64,000 nt of DNA from Microbacterium maritypicum MF109 (GTDB taxonomy: Bacteria; Actinomycetota; Actinomycetes; Actinomycetales; Microbacteriaceae), in assembly GCF_000455825.1 (NCBI RefSeq), contig NZ_ATAO01000013.1, forward strand, positions 56,910 to 120,909, given 5' to 3'. The notes below the pieces were generated by a model. That model was not told the DNA's origin and searched no databases. It saw nothing but the letters and a program-made list of their open reading frames with translations. Below, piece after piece: positions 8,403 through 16,471 of this stretch (positions are counted from its first letter, which is position 1; each line of letters starts with the position of its first letter). The position numbers and the translations under genes were made by a program.

Positions 8403-8852
8403 ATGGTGACGTTGCTGCTGGACCAGACGCAACTGGAGGTCGTGCTCTCGCCGATCGAACGTGCCGCCACCTTCCACCGTGACAACCTCCGTATCGCGCG
8501 CGACACCATCACCAAGGTGCAGCTGACGGAAGACGCCTGGACCTGGCTCCGCGGCGTCCCGAACCCGGGGACGCACATTCCCGGTGTTCTCGCCGCAGGC
8601 AGCTGGAAGGCCGCGGGCAGCCTCGACTTCGTGCTGATCCGCCGGCGTCGCCCGAGCGTCGTGATCGATCTCGAAGGCGACCCGCAGTACCGCCGACTGA
8701 TCCTCACCACCAGCCACGGGCTCGCGCTCACTCAGGCACTCCGGCTCGATGTCTCGACCGAACCGGCGAACGTCGAGGAGATCGTGGCCACGGCACCGGT
8801 CCCGGTCTCGAAGGGACGACGACGCCCCGTCATCCGCCCCCGGCCCGCCTGA
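8403..8852 (+). CDS. Conserved hypothetical protein, about 150 residues
   Basis: A 149-residue soluble protein. It contains alternating beta-like segments (TLLLDQTQLEVVLSPIERA, then DNLRIARDTITKVQL) reminiscent of a bacterial PH-like or photosystem/short beta-domain fold. 'SFDFVLIRRRRPSVVIDL'-like and 'LTTSHGLALTQAL' segments follow, and the tail is Pro/Arg-rich and basic. I do not recognise a named family and assign no function. The ATG at 8403 is preferred because it begins the conserved-looking part and has a -10-like hexamer six bases upstream. It stands alone, diverging from the HNH gene and converging on the ABC ATPase gene. Confidence 0.6.
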   Translation: MVTLLLDQTQLEVVLSPIERAATFHRDNLRIARDTITKVQLTEDAWTWLRGVPNPGTHIPGVLAAGSWKAAGSLDFVLIRRRRPSVVIDLEGDPQYRRLILTTSHGLALTQALRLDVSTEPANVEEIVATAPVPVSKGRRRPVIRPRPA

Positions 8853-8867
8853 CGCCGACGTCGGTAA

Positions 8868-8940
8868 GCCGTGCCTCGCGATGCACGGCCTCCCCTCAAC
8901 GCAGAACGCCCTCCAGACCCGCAGGTCCGGAGGGCGTTCT
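8868..8940. terminator. Two consecutive hairpins between convergent genes
   Basis: A first hairpin is GCCGTGC/GCACGGC (8868-8874, 8883-8889). A second, strong one pairs AGAACGCCCTCC (8903-8914) with GGAGGGCGTTCT (8929-8940), and its loop holds a further GACC/GGTC stem. No U-run is needed for the reverse gene because the hairpin is symmetric. It likely terminates both the 8403 gene and the ABC ATPase gene. Confidence 0.75.
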
Positions 8941-8955
8941 CGTCAGCCGAGTCGC

Positions 8956-10983
8956 TCAGCCGTGCTGGTGATCCCCGTGCTGGTTCTCGCCGTCGTGGTT
9001 CTCGCCGTCGTGGTTCTCGCCGTCGTGGTTCTCGCGAGTGCTCTCGTCAGAGTCATCGGGAGTCGTCTCGTCGCCTCCCGCGGAACCCTCGGCCAGGGGC
9101 ACGGTGTCGATGACGCCCGTGGAGGCGACGCTCCAGTGTGCGTTCTCCGCGGGGGCCTCCGGCGTATCGACGTCCGCAACCTCGCCGTCCGCAACCTCGC
9201 CGTCCGCAGCCTCGCCGTCCGCAGCCTCGCTGTCCGCAGCCTCGCTGTCCGACGCCGCGCCCTGGGCGGGCTCGTCCTCTGCGCCCAGCGGGTAGTCCTT
9301 GGGTTCGTCCTCGTAGTACGCGCGGGCGGCGGCCGCGAGCATGGAACTCACCGCTGCCGAGCGCGGGTCCTCCTCGTCATCCTCGGAAGAGCTGGTGTCC
9401 TCGGTGTCGGCGGATGAGGGGCCATCGCTGTGGGAGGACGGCGCGTCCGATTCCGTGGTGCCCGATGCGTCGTCGAGATCCGCGAAGATCTCGACCCCGC
9501 TGTGGTCCTCGTCACCGGAGGTCAGGTCGGACGGCGTCGTGTCTGCGGTGTCCGCCGGCACGGCGGCGCCGAACAGGATCTCATCGAAGGATCGAGCCGG
9601 AGCCTGTTCGTCGGTGGACTGTTCGCCGAGGGCTGGGGCGTCGCCCACCTCGAACGGACCCGGGGCGACGCCGCCGGACTCATCGACCGGCGCTCCTTCG
9701 TCCGGTGCTTCGTCGACAGAATCTTCTTCGTCCGGAGCCTCTTCGGCGGGAGTCTCCTCCTCGGGCGTCGACTCACCGGTCGCGATCGCATCGGTGGAAC
9801 CAGTGTCGGCAGGCGATTCGTCCGCAGCGCTCTCTGCGCCCTCTGCCTCGGATGCGTCAGAGCCGACGGAGGCTGCCAGATTCGAGGCCACGGCCTCGCC
9901 TGCGGGAGTAGACGCAGCCTCGGCCGCCCAGGCGGCTGCTGCGGCCACCGGGATGGCGACCACGGAGTCGGCGGGTGCCGGAGATGCTTCTTCGGGAGCG
10001 GCCTCTGCGGGAGTCGACTCCTCGGGCGCAATCTCGGGGGTGTTCGGCGCGACGAGCGGGGTCGCCGTTGCGGGAGCGCTCGGCGCGAACCGGCCACCCC
10101 GCATCAGGTCGATGAAGACGTCTTCGAGAGTCGGCCCGCGCTGCACCAGAGTGCTCAGGGCGATGCCGGCGTCGGCCGCGACGGCTCCCACGGTCTCGGC
10201 GTCTCCGCCGCGCACGGTCAGACCCGAGCGCAGCACTTCGATGTCGAACCCGGCCGCAGCGAGCGCGGACGTCAGCCCGGCGCGATCCGCGGCGTCCACG
10301 ATCACGGAGCCGCCCTTGGGGTCGGCGAGCGTCTCGATTCCGCTGGCCAGCACGAGCGTGCCCTTCGAGAGCACGAGCACGTTGTCGGCGACCTGTTCGA
10401 CCTCGCTGAGGACGTGCGACGACACGAGGACCGTGCGTCCCTCGTCGGCGAGGCGACGCATCAGGAGTCGCATCCAGCGGATCCCCTCGGGGTCGAGTCC
10501 GTTGGCCGGCTCGTCGAAGACGAGGGCCCCGGGGTCGCCGAGGAGCGCGTTCGCGACGCTGAGCCGCTGACGCATGCCGAGCGAGAAGCCGCCGATGCGC
10601 GAGTCGCCCTCGCCCTCGAGGCCGACCAGGGAGAGCACTTCGCCGACGCGTGCCAGCGGGATGCCGTTCGCCTTGGCGGCGATGGTCAGCTGGCGCTCGG
10701 CGGTGCGACGGGGACGGTAGACGGTCTCTTCGAGCACCGCGCCGATCGTGCGCAGCGGCTGGCGGAGCTCGGCATACGTCGTGCCGCCGATCGTCGCCGT
10801 GCCGGATGTGGCGCGCACCTGGCCGAGCAGGATGCGCAACGTGGTGGTTTTGCCGGCTCCGTTCGGGCCGAGGAAGGCGGTGACGGCTCCGGGCTCGACG
10901 CGCGCGGAGAAGTCCGAGACGGCGGTCACCTCATTGAAGCGCTTCGTCACGTGCGTGAACTCGAGCACCTGTCCTTCAGGCAT
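8956..10983 (-). CDS. ABC transporter ATPase with long acidic low-complexity C-terminal extension
   Basis: A 675-residue protein. Residues 1 to ~310 are a normal DrrA/CcmA-type ATPase: Walker A GPNGAGKTTT, signature LGMRQRLSVANALL, Walker B LVFDEPANGLDP, and a switch histidine in VLVSSHVLSEV. From ~residue 315 to the end it is an Ala/Pro/Glu/Asp/Ser-rich tail. This includes ADGEVADGEVAD repeats and ends in HDGEN repeats with GDHQHG, giving a His/Asp/Glu-rich terminus that could bind divalent metal. No permease gene is adjacent. The start at 10983 has an AGAGG site seven bases upstream and begins the ATPase domain; earlier in-frame ATGs add a non-homologous leader. Confidence 0.85.
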   Translation of the reverse strand: MPEGQVLEFTHVTKRFNEVTAVSDFSARVEPGAVTAFLGPNGAGKTTTLRILLGQVRATSGTATIGGTTYAELRQPLRTIGAVLEETVYRPRRTAERQLTIAAKANGIPLARVGEVLSLVGLEGEGDSRIGGFSLGMRQRLSVANALLGDPGALVFDEPANGLDPEGIRWMRLLMRRLADEGRTVLVSSHVLSEVEQVADNVLVLSKGTLVLASGIETLADPKGGSVIVDAADRAGLTSALAAAGFDIEVLRSGLTVRGGDAETVGAVAADAGIALSTLVQRGPTLEDVFIDLMRGGRFAPSAPATATPLVAPNTPEIAPEESTPAEAAPEEASPAPADSVVAIPVAAAAAWAAEAASTPAGEAVASNLAASVGSDASEAEGAESAADESPADTGSTDAIATGESTPEEETPAEEAPDEEDSVDEAPDEGAPVDESGGVAPGPFEVGDAPALGEQSTDEQAPARSFDEILFGAAVPADTADTTPSDLTSGDEDHSGVEIFADLDDASGTTESDAPSSHSDGPSSADTEDTSSSEDDEEDPRSAAVSSMLAAAARAYYEDEPKDYPLGAEDEPAQGAASDSEAADSEAADGEAADGEVADGEVADVDTPEAPAENAHWSVASTGVIDTVPLAEGSAGGDETTPDDSDESTRENHDGENHDGENHDGENQHGDHQHG
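8981..9038. repeat. 15-bp tandem repeat coding HDGEN units
   Basis: Three exact copies and one partial copy of TGGTTCTCGCCGTCG, in frame with the ABC ATPase gene on the minus strand. They encode the histidine-containing terminal repeats. Confidence 0.85.
9172..9251. repeat. 15-bp tandem repeat coding ADGEV/ADGEA/ADSEA units
   Basis: About five imperfect 15-bp copies related to CTCGCCGTCCGCAGC, in frame with the ABC ATPase gene. Variation between copies is mostly single-base. Confidence 0.8.
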
Positions 10984-11083
10984 CCGTGACCTCTCGTCGC
11001 ATTTGAACAGTTCCTCCCTATCCTGCCGGAAAACCCTGTCGGATCCCGCATTTCGCGCGGAATGACGCCCTTGCCGAAAGGGG

Positions 11084-11089
11084 TAGCCT
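11084..11089 (+). promoter_or_regulatory. Leaderless-type -10 (TAGCCT) of the 11097 gene
   Basis: TAGCCT ends seven bases before the GTG at 11097, so transcription would begin at the start codon. No ribosome site precedes the GTG. Confidence 0.5.
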
Positions 11090-11096
11090 GGCCAGC

Positions 11097-12158
11097 GTGA
11101 CCGATTCTCACGCTGCATCCCGCGTCCTCGTCCGCACCGAAGGGGCGCTCGGGCGGCTCACGCTCAACCGCCCCGAGGCCATCAACGCCCTCGACGTCGG
11201 CATGATCGAGAGCCTCACCGCAGCGCTGAACGCCTGGCGCGACGACACCGACGTGCAGATCGTGCTGCTCGACGGAGCGGGGGATCGCGGCATGTGCGCC
11301 GGCGGCGACGTGCGGGCTCTGCACGGGCAGATCGTGGCGGGGCAGGCTGATCAGACCGCGGAGTTCTTCCGTGCCGAGTACGCGCTGAACGCGATGATCG
11401 CCGAATACCCCAAGCCGGTCGTGTCCTTCGCCGACGGCATCACGATGGGGGGAGGCATCGGCCTGGCCGGGCACGCGGCGATCCGCATCGTCACGGAGCG
11501 CTCGAAGCTCGCGATGCCGGAGACGCGCATCGGATTCACGCCCGACGTCGGCGGCACCTGGCTTCTCGGCCGTGCCCCCGGGCGCTTCGGCGAGTACTTC
11601 GGCCTCACCGGAGCGACGATGAGCGGCGCGGATGCCGTGTACCTCGGCTTCGCCGATCACTTCGTGCCGTCGGACCGCCTCGACGCCTTGAGCGAGGCTC
11701 TCGCCTTCCGGGCCGATCCGACGGGCCCGAGTGAGATCGTCCTGCTGTTCGACGAGACCCCGGAGCCCTCGCAGCTCCCGGCGTGGCGGGAGTGGATCGA
11801 CGACGCCTTCTCCGCTCCCACCGTGAGGGAAATCATCGATCGCCTGCAGGCCCAGGGCACGACGGAGGCCGCCGCGACCGCGGACCTTCTCGAGGACCTC
11901 GCGCCGACCGGCCTCACTGTCACGCTCGATGCCGTGCGCGAGGCACGCGAGCTGTCGGGGCTTCGTGCCGCACTCGAGGGCGAGTACCGCCGCGTGCTGT
12001 GGTTCGTGAACGAGCACCCCGACCTCGTCGAGGGCATCCGCGCGCAGATCGTCGACAAGGACCGGGATCCGAAGTGGGACCCGCCCACGCTGGCCGAGCT
12101 CGCCCCGGACGCCGGCGCCCCTGCACGCGCATACGTCCCGCAGCCCGCCCTGTTCTGA
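11097..12158 (+). CDS. 3-hydroxyisobutyryl-CoA hydrolase-like enoyl-CoA hydratase/isomerase family protein
   Basis: A 353-residue crotonase-fold protein. It is longer than enoyl-CoA hydratases (~260) and fits 3-hydroxyisobutyryl-CoA hydrolases of valine catabolism. Visible elements are LTLNRPEAINALD at the N-terminus and the oxyanion-hole regions 'MCAGGDVRALH' and 'GITMGGGIGLAGHA'. The catalytic segment MPETRIGFTPDVGGTW matches the HIBCH pattern with Glu and Asp. The C-terminal ~100 residues are the helical extension of this subfamily. The start is a GTG; the TAGCCT hexamer seven bases upstream and the lack of a ribosome site suggest a leaderless message. No other valine-pathway genes are nearby. 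Confidence 0.82.
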   Translation: MTDSHAASRVLVRTEGALGRLTLNRPEAINALDVGMIESLTAALNAWRDDTDVQIVLLDGAGDRGMCAGGDVRALHGQIVAGQADQTAEFFRAEYALNAMIAEYPKPVVSFADGITMGGGIGLAGHAAIRIVTERSKLAMPETRIGFTPDVGGTWLLGRAPGRFGEYFGLTGATMSGADAVYLGFADHFVPSDRLDALSEALAFRADPTGPSEIVLLFDETPEPSQLPAWREWIDDAFSAPTVREIIDRLQAQGTTEAAATADLLEDLAPTGLTVTLDAVREARELSGLRAALEGEYRRVLWFVNEHPDLVEGIRAQIVDKDRDPKWDPPTLAELAPDAGAPARAYVPQPALF

Positions 12159-12229
12159 GAAGGGGTTCGGCGACTTCCTTCGCCGTTGTTCGCCCGTGTG
12201 CAGAAACCGCTGATCGGGACGGGAAGCGG

Positions 12230-12262
12230 TTCGCTGTGAGCGAAGGTCCCCCATGAGGGGGA
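12230..12262. promoter_or_regulatory. Two adjacent inverted repeats upstream of the ABC exporter operon
   Basis: TTCGCT-GTG-AGCGAA (12230-12244) and TCCCCC-ATGA-GGGGGA (12247-12262) lie back to back about 105 bases before the exporter start. They look like operator sites, probably for a drug-responsive regulator encoded elsewhere. No regulator gene is adjacent. Confidence 0.4.
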
Positions 12263-12365
12263 TACGAATGTCCGCGGATCGTGGCACTCTGTCTTGTGGC
12301 CGATTGTCGGTCGGCATCCGTCTGCCGAGAAATCCGCCGCTTCATCCTTCCTAGAAAGTCCGCCT

Positions 12366-14093
12366 GTGCTGGGAAAAATCCTCCTCCGCTATCTCTCCCG
12401 ATACCGATGGTTGCTGCTCGCGGTGCTGGTCTTCCAGCTCGCCAGCGTCGCAGCGACCCTCTACCTCCCGCGTCTGAACGCCGACATCATCGACAAGGGC
12501 GTCGCCCGCGGTGACACCGGCTACATCTGGAGCACCGGTCTGTTCATGCTCGCGGTCTCGCTGGGGCAGATCATCGCCTCGGTCACCGCGACGTACTTCG
12601 CCGCGCGCGCAGCGATGGGCGCCGGCCGTGACATCCGCGCCGACGTCTTCGGCAAGGTCAGCGGCTTCTCCGAGCGCGAGGTCTCGCAGTTCGGCGCCGG
12701 CTCGCTCATCACCCGCAACACGAACGACGTGCAGCAGGTGCAGATGCTGGCGATGATGGGCGCGACCATGCTCGTCACGGCGCCGCTCCTCGCGATCGGC
12801 GGCATCATCTTCGCCGTGCAGACGAACGTCGGCCTCAGCTGGCTCATCGCCGTGTCTGTGCCGCTGCTGCTGATCCTGGCCGCCCTCGTGATCGGGCGCA
12901 TGGTCCCGTTGTTCCGCAGCTACCAGGGCAAGCTCGACAACGTCAACCGCATCATGCGCGAACAGCTCACCGGCGTGCGCGTCGTGCGGGCATTCGTGCG
13001 CGAGCGCATCGAGGAAGACCGCTTCCGCGGCGCCAACACCGACATCATGGTCGTCGGCCGCAAGGTGGGCTCGCTCTTCGTGCTGCTGTTCCCGCTGTTC
13101 ATGCTCATCCTGAACGTCACGGTCGTCTCGGTCATCTGGTTCGGCGGCATCGAGGTCAACAACGGCACGGTGCAGGTGGGCACACTGTTCGCCTTCATGC
13201 AGTACATCGGCCAGATTATGGGCGGCGTCATCATGGCGAGCTTCATGGCGATGATGATCCCGCGCGCCGCGGTGTCGGCCGAGCGCATCGGCGAGGTTCT
13301 CGACTCCGAATCCACGCTGGTCCGCCCCGAGAACGGCGTCACCGAGTTCCCGGTCCCCGGATCCGTGGCGCTCGACGACGTCGAGTTCACCTACCCCGGT
13401 GCCGATTCCCCTGTGCTCACCGGCATCAGCTTCGCCGCGCAGCCGGGTGAGACCGTCGCGATCGTCGGCTCCACCGGCTCCGGAAAGACGACCCTCGTGT
13501 CGCTCATCCCGCGCCTGTTCGACGTCTCGGGCGGCTCCGTGCACGTCGGGGGCACCGATGTGCGCGAGGCCGACGTCGAGTCGCTGTGGGACAGCATCGG
13601 CCTGGTGCCGCAGCGTCCGTTCCTCTTCACCGGCACCGTCGCGTCGAACCTGCGCTACGGCCGGGAAGAGGCCACCGACGAAGAGCTGTGGCACGCGCTC
13701 GACATCGCACAGGGTCGCGACTTCGTCGAGGAGATGCCCGATGGTCTCGACTCCCGCATCGCCCAGGGCGGCACGAACGTCTCGGGTGGTCAGCGTCAGC
13801 GACTCGCGATCGCCCGCGCGATCGTGCACCAGCCGCAGATCCTGGTCTTCGACGACTCGTTCTCGGCCCTCGACCTCACGACGGACGCGCGATTGCGGCA
13901 GGCGTTGTGGCGGGAGCTCCCGCACGTGACGAAGATCGTGGTCGCCCAGCGCATCTCCACCATCACGGACGCGGACCGCATCGTCGTCCTCGACGGCGGA
14001 ACCATGGTCGGCGTCGGCACGCACGAGGAACTGCTCGAGACGAGCGACACCTACCGAGAGATCGTCGAGTCGCAGCTGGGGGTGGACGCATGA
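12366..14093 (+). CDS. Heterodimeric ABC exporter, subunit A (degenerate-site ATPase/permease)
   Basis: A 575-residue half-transporter: six transmembrane helices (about residues 15-300) and one nucleotide-binding domain. Walker A is GSTGSGKTT, the signature is canonical NVSGGQRQRLAIARA, and Walker B is ILVFDDSFSALD. The residue after Walker B is Asp instead of the catalytic Glu, which marks the non-hydrolysing site of TM287/288-, BmrCD- or LmrCD-like exporters. The GTG at 12366 is chosen because the membrane domain starts there (LGKILLRYLSRYRW) and an AGAAAG site precedes it. The last four bases overlap subunit B. The substrate is unknown; lipids or drugs are usual for the family. Confidence 0.88.
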   Translation: MLGKILLRYLSRYRWLLLAVLVFQLASVAATLYLPRLNADIIDKGVARGDTGYIWSTGLFMLAVSLGQIIASVTATYFAARAAMGAGRDIRADVFGKVSGFSEREVSQFGAGSLITRNTNDVQQVQMLAMMGATMLVTAPLLAIGGIIFAVQTNVGLSWLIAVSVPLLLILAALVIGRMVPLFRSYQGKLDNVNRIMREQLTGVRVVRAFVRERIEEDRFRGANTDIMVVGRKVGSLFVLLFPLFMLILNVTVVSVIWFGGIEVNNGTVQVGTLFAFMQYIGQIMGGVIMASFMAMMIPRAAVSAERIGEVLDSESTLVRPENGVTEFPVPGSVALDDVEFTYPGADSPVLTGISFAAQPGETVAIVGSTGSGKTTLVSLIPRLFDVSGGSVHVGGTDVREADVESLWDSIGLVPQRPFLFTGTVASNLRYGREEATDEELWHALDIAQGRDFVEEMPDGLDSRIAQGGTNVSGGQRQRLAIARAIVHQPQILVFDDSFSALDLTTDARLRQALWRELPHVTKIVVAQRISTITDADRIVVLDGGTMVGVGTHEELLETSDTYREIVESQLGVDA

Positions 14094-16354
14094 GCGCGCA
14101 GGACAACAACGAGAAGCGCACGGCCAGACGCGGCCGCGGCAAGGCGGCAGCGCTCGTCGCCGAGGTCGAGCTGAGCGCCGAGGAGAAGTACGAGGCCGAG
14201 CTCGCCGAGCAGGCACGTCAGAACTCCGGCGACTGGGACAGCGTCGCGCCGGGCAAGGCCGACAACTTCGGTCCGAGTTTCGCGCGCATGATCGGGCTGC
14301 TGAAGCCCTCGGCCATCTGGTTCGTCTTCGTGTCGATCCTGGGTGCGATCGGCGTGGTCCTGACGGTCGCGGCGCCCAAGGTGCTCGCCGAGGCCACCAA
14401 CCTCGTCTACAAGGGCTTCATCTCCATCCAGCTCGGACAGCCGACCGACGGGTTCCCCGGCTTCCCGGCCGGGACCTCGCAGGACGTCGTCGTCGAGGCG
14501 CTGCGGGCCGGTGGGCAGGACGACTTCGCGAACCAGGTCGGCGCGCTGGGCGACTTCACGGTCGGCCAGGGCATCGACTTCGACGCACTGCGTCTCGTCA
14601 TCGCCGCGGTGCTCGGCATCTACGTGGCCGCGGCCTTCCTCACCTGGATCCAGGGCTACGTCATCAACGTGATCATGGTCCGCACCATGTGGCGGCTGCG
14701 CGAGTCGGTCGAGGCGAAGATCAACCGGCTGCCGCTGGCGTACTTCGACAAGGTGCAGCGCGGCGAGCTGATCTCACGCGTCACGAACGACATCGACAAC
14801 ATCACGCAGACGATGCAGCAGTCGCTCTCGGGAGCACTCACTTCGGTGCTCACCGTGATCGGCGTGCTCGTGATGATGTTCTCGATCTCGTGGCAGCTCG
14901 CGCTCGTCGCCCTCATCACGCTGCCGCTCATGGGCGTCATCTTCGGCATCATCGGACCGCGCTCGCAGAAGGCCTTCGGCACCCAGTGGCGCAAGGTCGG
15001 TCGCCTGAACGCCCGCGTCGAGGAGGCATTCTCCGGCCACGCGCTCGTGAAGGTCTTCGGCCGGGAGAAGGATGCGCTGGACAAGTTCCAGGTCGAGAAC
15101 GAAGAGCTGTTCCAGGCGAGCTTCAAGGCACAGTTCCTCTCCGGCATCATCATGCCGGCGATGATGTTCGTCGGAAACCTCAGCTACGTGGGCATCGCGG
15201 TGCTCGGCGGTCTGATGGTCGCGAACGGCCAGCTCCGTCTCGGCGACGTGCAGGCATTCATCCAGTACTCGCAGCAGTTCACACAGCCCCTGTCCGAACT
15301 GGGTGGCATGGCCGCGGTCGTGCAGTCCGGCACGGCCTCCGCCGAGCGGGTCTTCGAACTGCTCGACGCCGAGGAGCAGGAGGCGGACGACGCCGATGCC
15401 CCCGAGCTGGTGGAGGGCAAGGGCGTCATAGAGTTCGAGAACGTCGCGTTCTCGTACACACCCGAGCGTCCGCTCATCCGCGACCTGTCATTCCGGGTGG
15501 AGCCGGGGCAGACCGTCGCCATCGTCGGTCCGACCGGTGCGGGAAAGACGACCTTGGTCAACCTGATCATGCGCTTCTACGAGCTCAGCGGCGGGCGCAT
15601 CATGCTCGACGGCCAGGACATCGCCGAGGTGACCCGCGACGAACTGCGGTCGCGCACCGGCATGGTGCTCCAGGATCCGTGGCTGTTCGCCGGCAGCATC
15701 CGCGAGAACATCCGCTACGGTCGCTCCACCGCGACCGACGACGAGGTTCTCGCCGCCGCCAAGGCGACCTATGTCGATCGCTTCGTGCACGCCCTCCCCG
15801 AGGGCTACGACACGGTGCTCGACGAGGATGCCGCGAACGTGTCGGCGGGCGAGCGTCAGCTCATCACCATCGCGCGGGCATTCGTCGCGCAGCCGTCGAT
15901 CCTCATCCTCGATGAGGCCACGTCGGCCGTCGACACCCGCACCGAACTGCTGCTGCAGCACGCGATGGCCGCGCTTCGTGAAGGACGCACGTCGTTCGTG
16001 ATCGCGCACCGACTGTCGACCATCCGCGACGCCGACCTCATCCTGGTGATGGAGCACGGTGACATCGTGGAGAAGGGCACGCACGACGAGCTCATCGCCG
16101 CGCAGGGCGCCTACTGGCGTCTGTACCAGTCGCAGTTCGAGCAGGCGGCGACCGACATCGACGCCGAAGACGCCCTCACCGGCACGACGCCCGTCGTCGT
16201 CTCGGGCGATGCGAGCGATGCCGAAGGTGCAGGGGAGGAGGCTGCGGCCGCCGTTGCCGGAGCCTCGATCGGTGCTCAGCTGCCCGCTGCCGAGACGGCG
16301 GCAGCCCAGGCCCTGCTGGAAGACGGGGCCGACGGTTCGAGCCACCGTTCCTGA
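14090..16354 (+). CDS. Heterodimeric ABC exporter, subunit B (ATPase/permease)
   Basis: A 754-residue partner of the preceding gene. A charged, soluble N-terminus of ~70 residues comes first, then a six-helix membrane domain. The latter has a ~60-residue extracellular insert after the first helix (LGQPTDGFPGFPAG...). The NBD has Walker A GPTGAGKTT, consensus Walker B ILILDEATSAVD with the catalytic Glu, and a deviant signature NVSAGERQLITIARA. This deviant signature pairs with the Asp-type site of subunit A. The C-terminal ~60 residues are an Ala/Asp/Glu-rich tail. The ATG overlaps subunit A's stop by four bases. Confidence 0.88.
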   Translation: MSAQDNNEKRTARRGRGKAAALVAEVELSAEEKYEAELAEQARQNSGDWDSVAPGKADNFGPSFARMIGLLKPSAIWFVFVSILGAIGVVLTVAAPKVLAEATNLVYKGFISIQLGQPTDGFPGFPAGTSQDVVVEALRAGGQDDFANQVGALGDFTVGQGIDFDALRLVIAAVLGIYVAAAFLTWIQGYVINVIMVRTMWRLRESVEAKINRLPLAYFDKVQRGELISRVTNDIDNITQTMQQSLSGALTSVLTVIGVLVMMFSISWQLALVALITLPLMGVIFGIIGPRSQKAFGTQWRKVGRLNARVEEAFSGHALVKVFGREKDALDKFQVENEELFQASFKAQFLSGIIMPAMMFVGNLSYVGIAVLGGLMVANGQLRLGDVQAFIQYSQQFTQPLSELGGMAAVVQSGTASAERVFELLDAEEQEADDADAPELVEGKGVIEFENVAFSYTPERPLIRDLSFRVEPGQTVAIVGPTGAGKTTLVNLIMRFYELSGGRIMLDGQDIAEVTRDELRSRTGMVLQDPWLFAGSIRENIRYGRSTATDDEVLAAAKATYVDRFVHALPEGYDTVLDEDAANVSAGERQLITIARAFVAQPSILILDEATSAVDTRTELLLQHAMAALREGRTSFVIAHRLSTIRDADLILVMEHGDIVEKGTHDELIAAQGAYWRLYQSQFEQAATDIDAEDALTGTTPVVVSGDASDAEGAGEEAAAAVAGASIGAQLPAAETAAAQALLEDGADGSSHRS

Positions 16355-16378
16355 GCGTTCCCGCCCTCCGGCATCCGC

Positions 16379-16422
16379 ACGACGACGCCCCACTCCGCTC
16401 ACGCGGGGTGGGGCGTCGTCGT
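16379..16422. terminator. Bidirectional hairpin between exporter and carboxypeptidase genes
   Basis: A perfect 15-bp stem pairs ACGACGACGCCCCAC (16379-16393) with 16408-16422. The loop holds a further CCGC/GCGG stem around TCAC. It lies between convergent genes and fits a strong rho-independent-type structure without a U-tract. Confidence 0.75.
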
Positions 16423-16471
16423 AGGCGGATCGCGTCGTCGCGGGCGCCGGCACAGCGCGCGTGACGAGGTG

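Noticed and set aside
8981..9251. Possible CRISPR array (regular 15-bp repeats)
   Set aside because: The repeats are directly adjacent without spacers and lie in frame inside a coding gene; they are protein-coding tandem repeats.
9430..10989. A 519-residue plus-strand frame opposite the ABC ATPase tail
   Set aside because: It is the reverse reading of the Ala/Glu/Asp-rich repeats and shows no recognisable domain.
12351..14216. A 621-residue minus-strand frame opposite the ABC exporter
   Set aside because: It is a His/Asp/Arg/Glu-rich shadow of the exporter genes with no domain or ribosome site.
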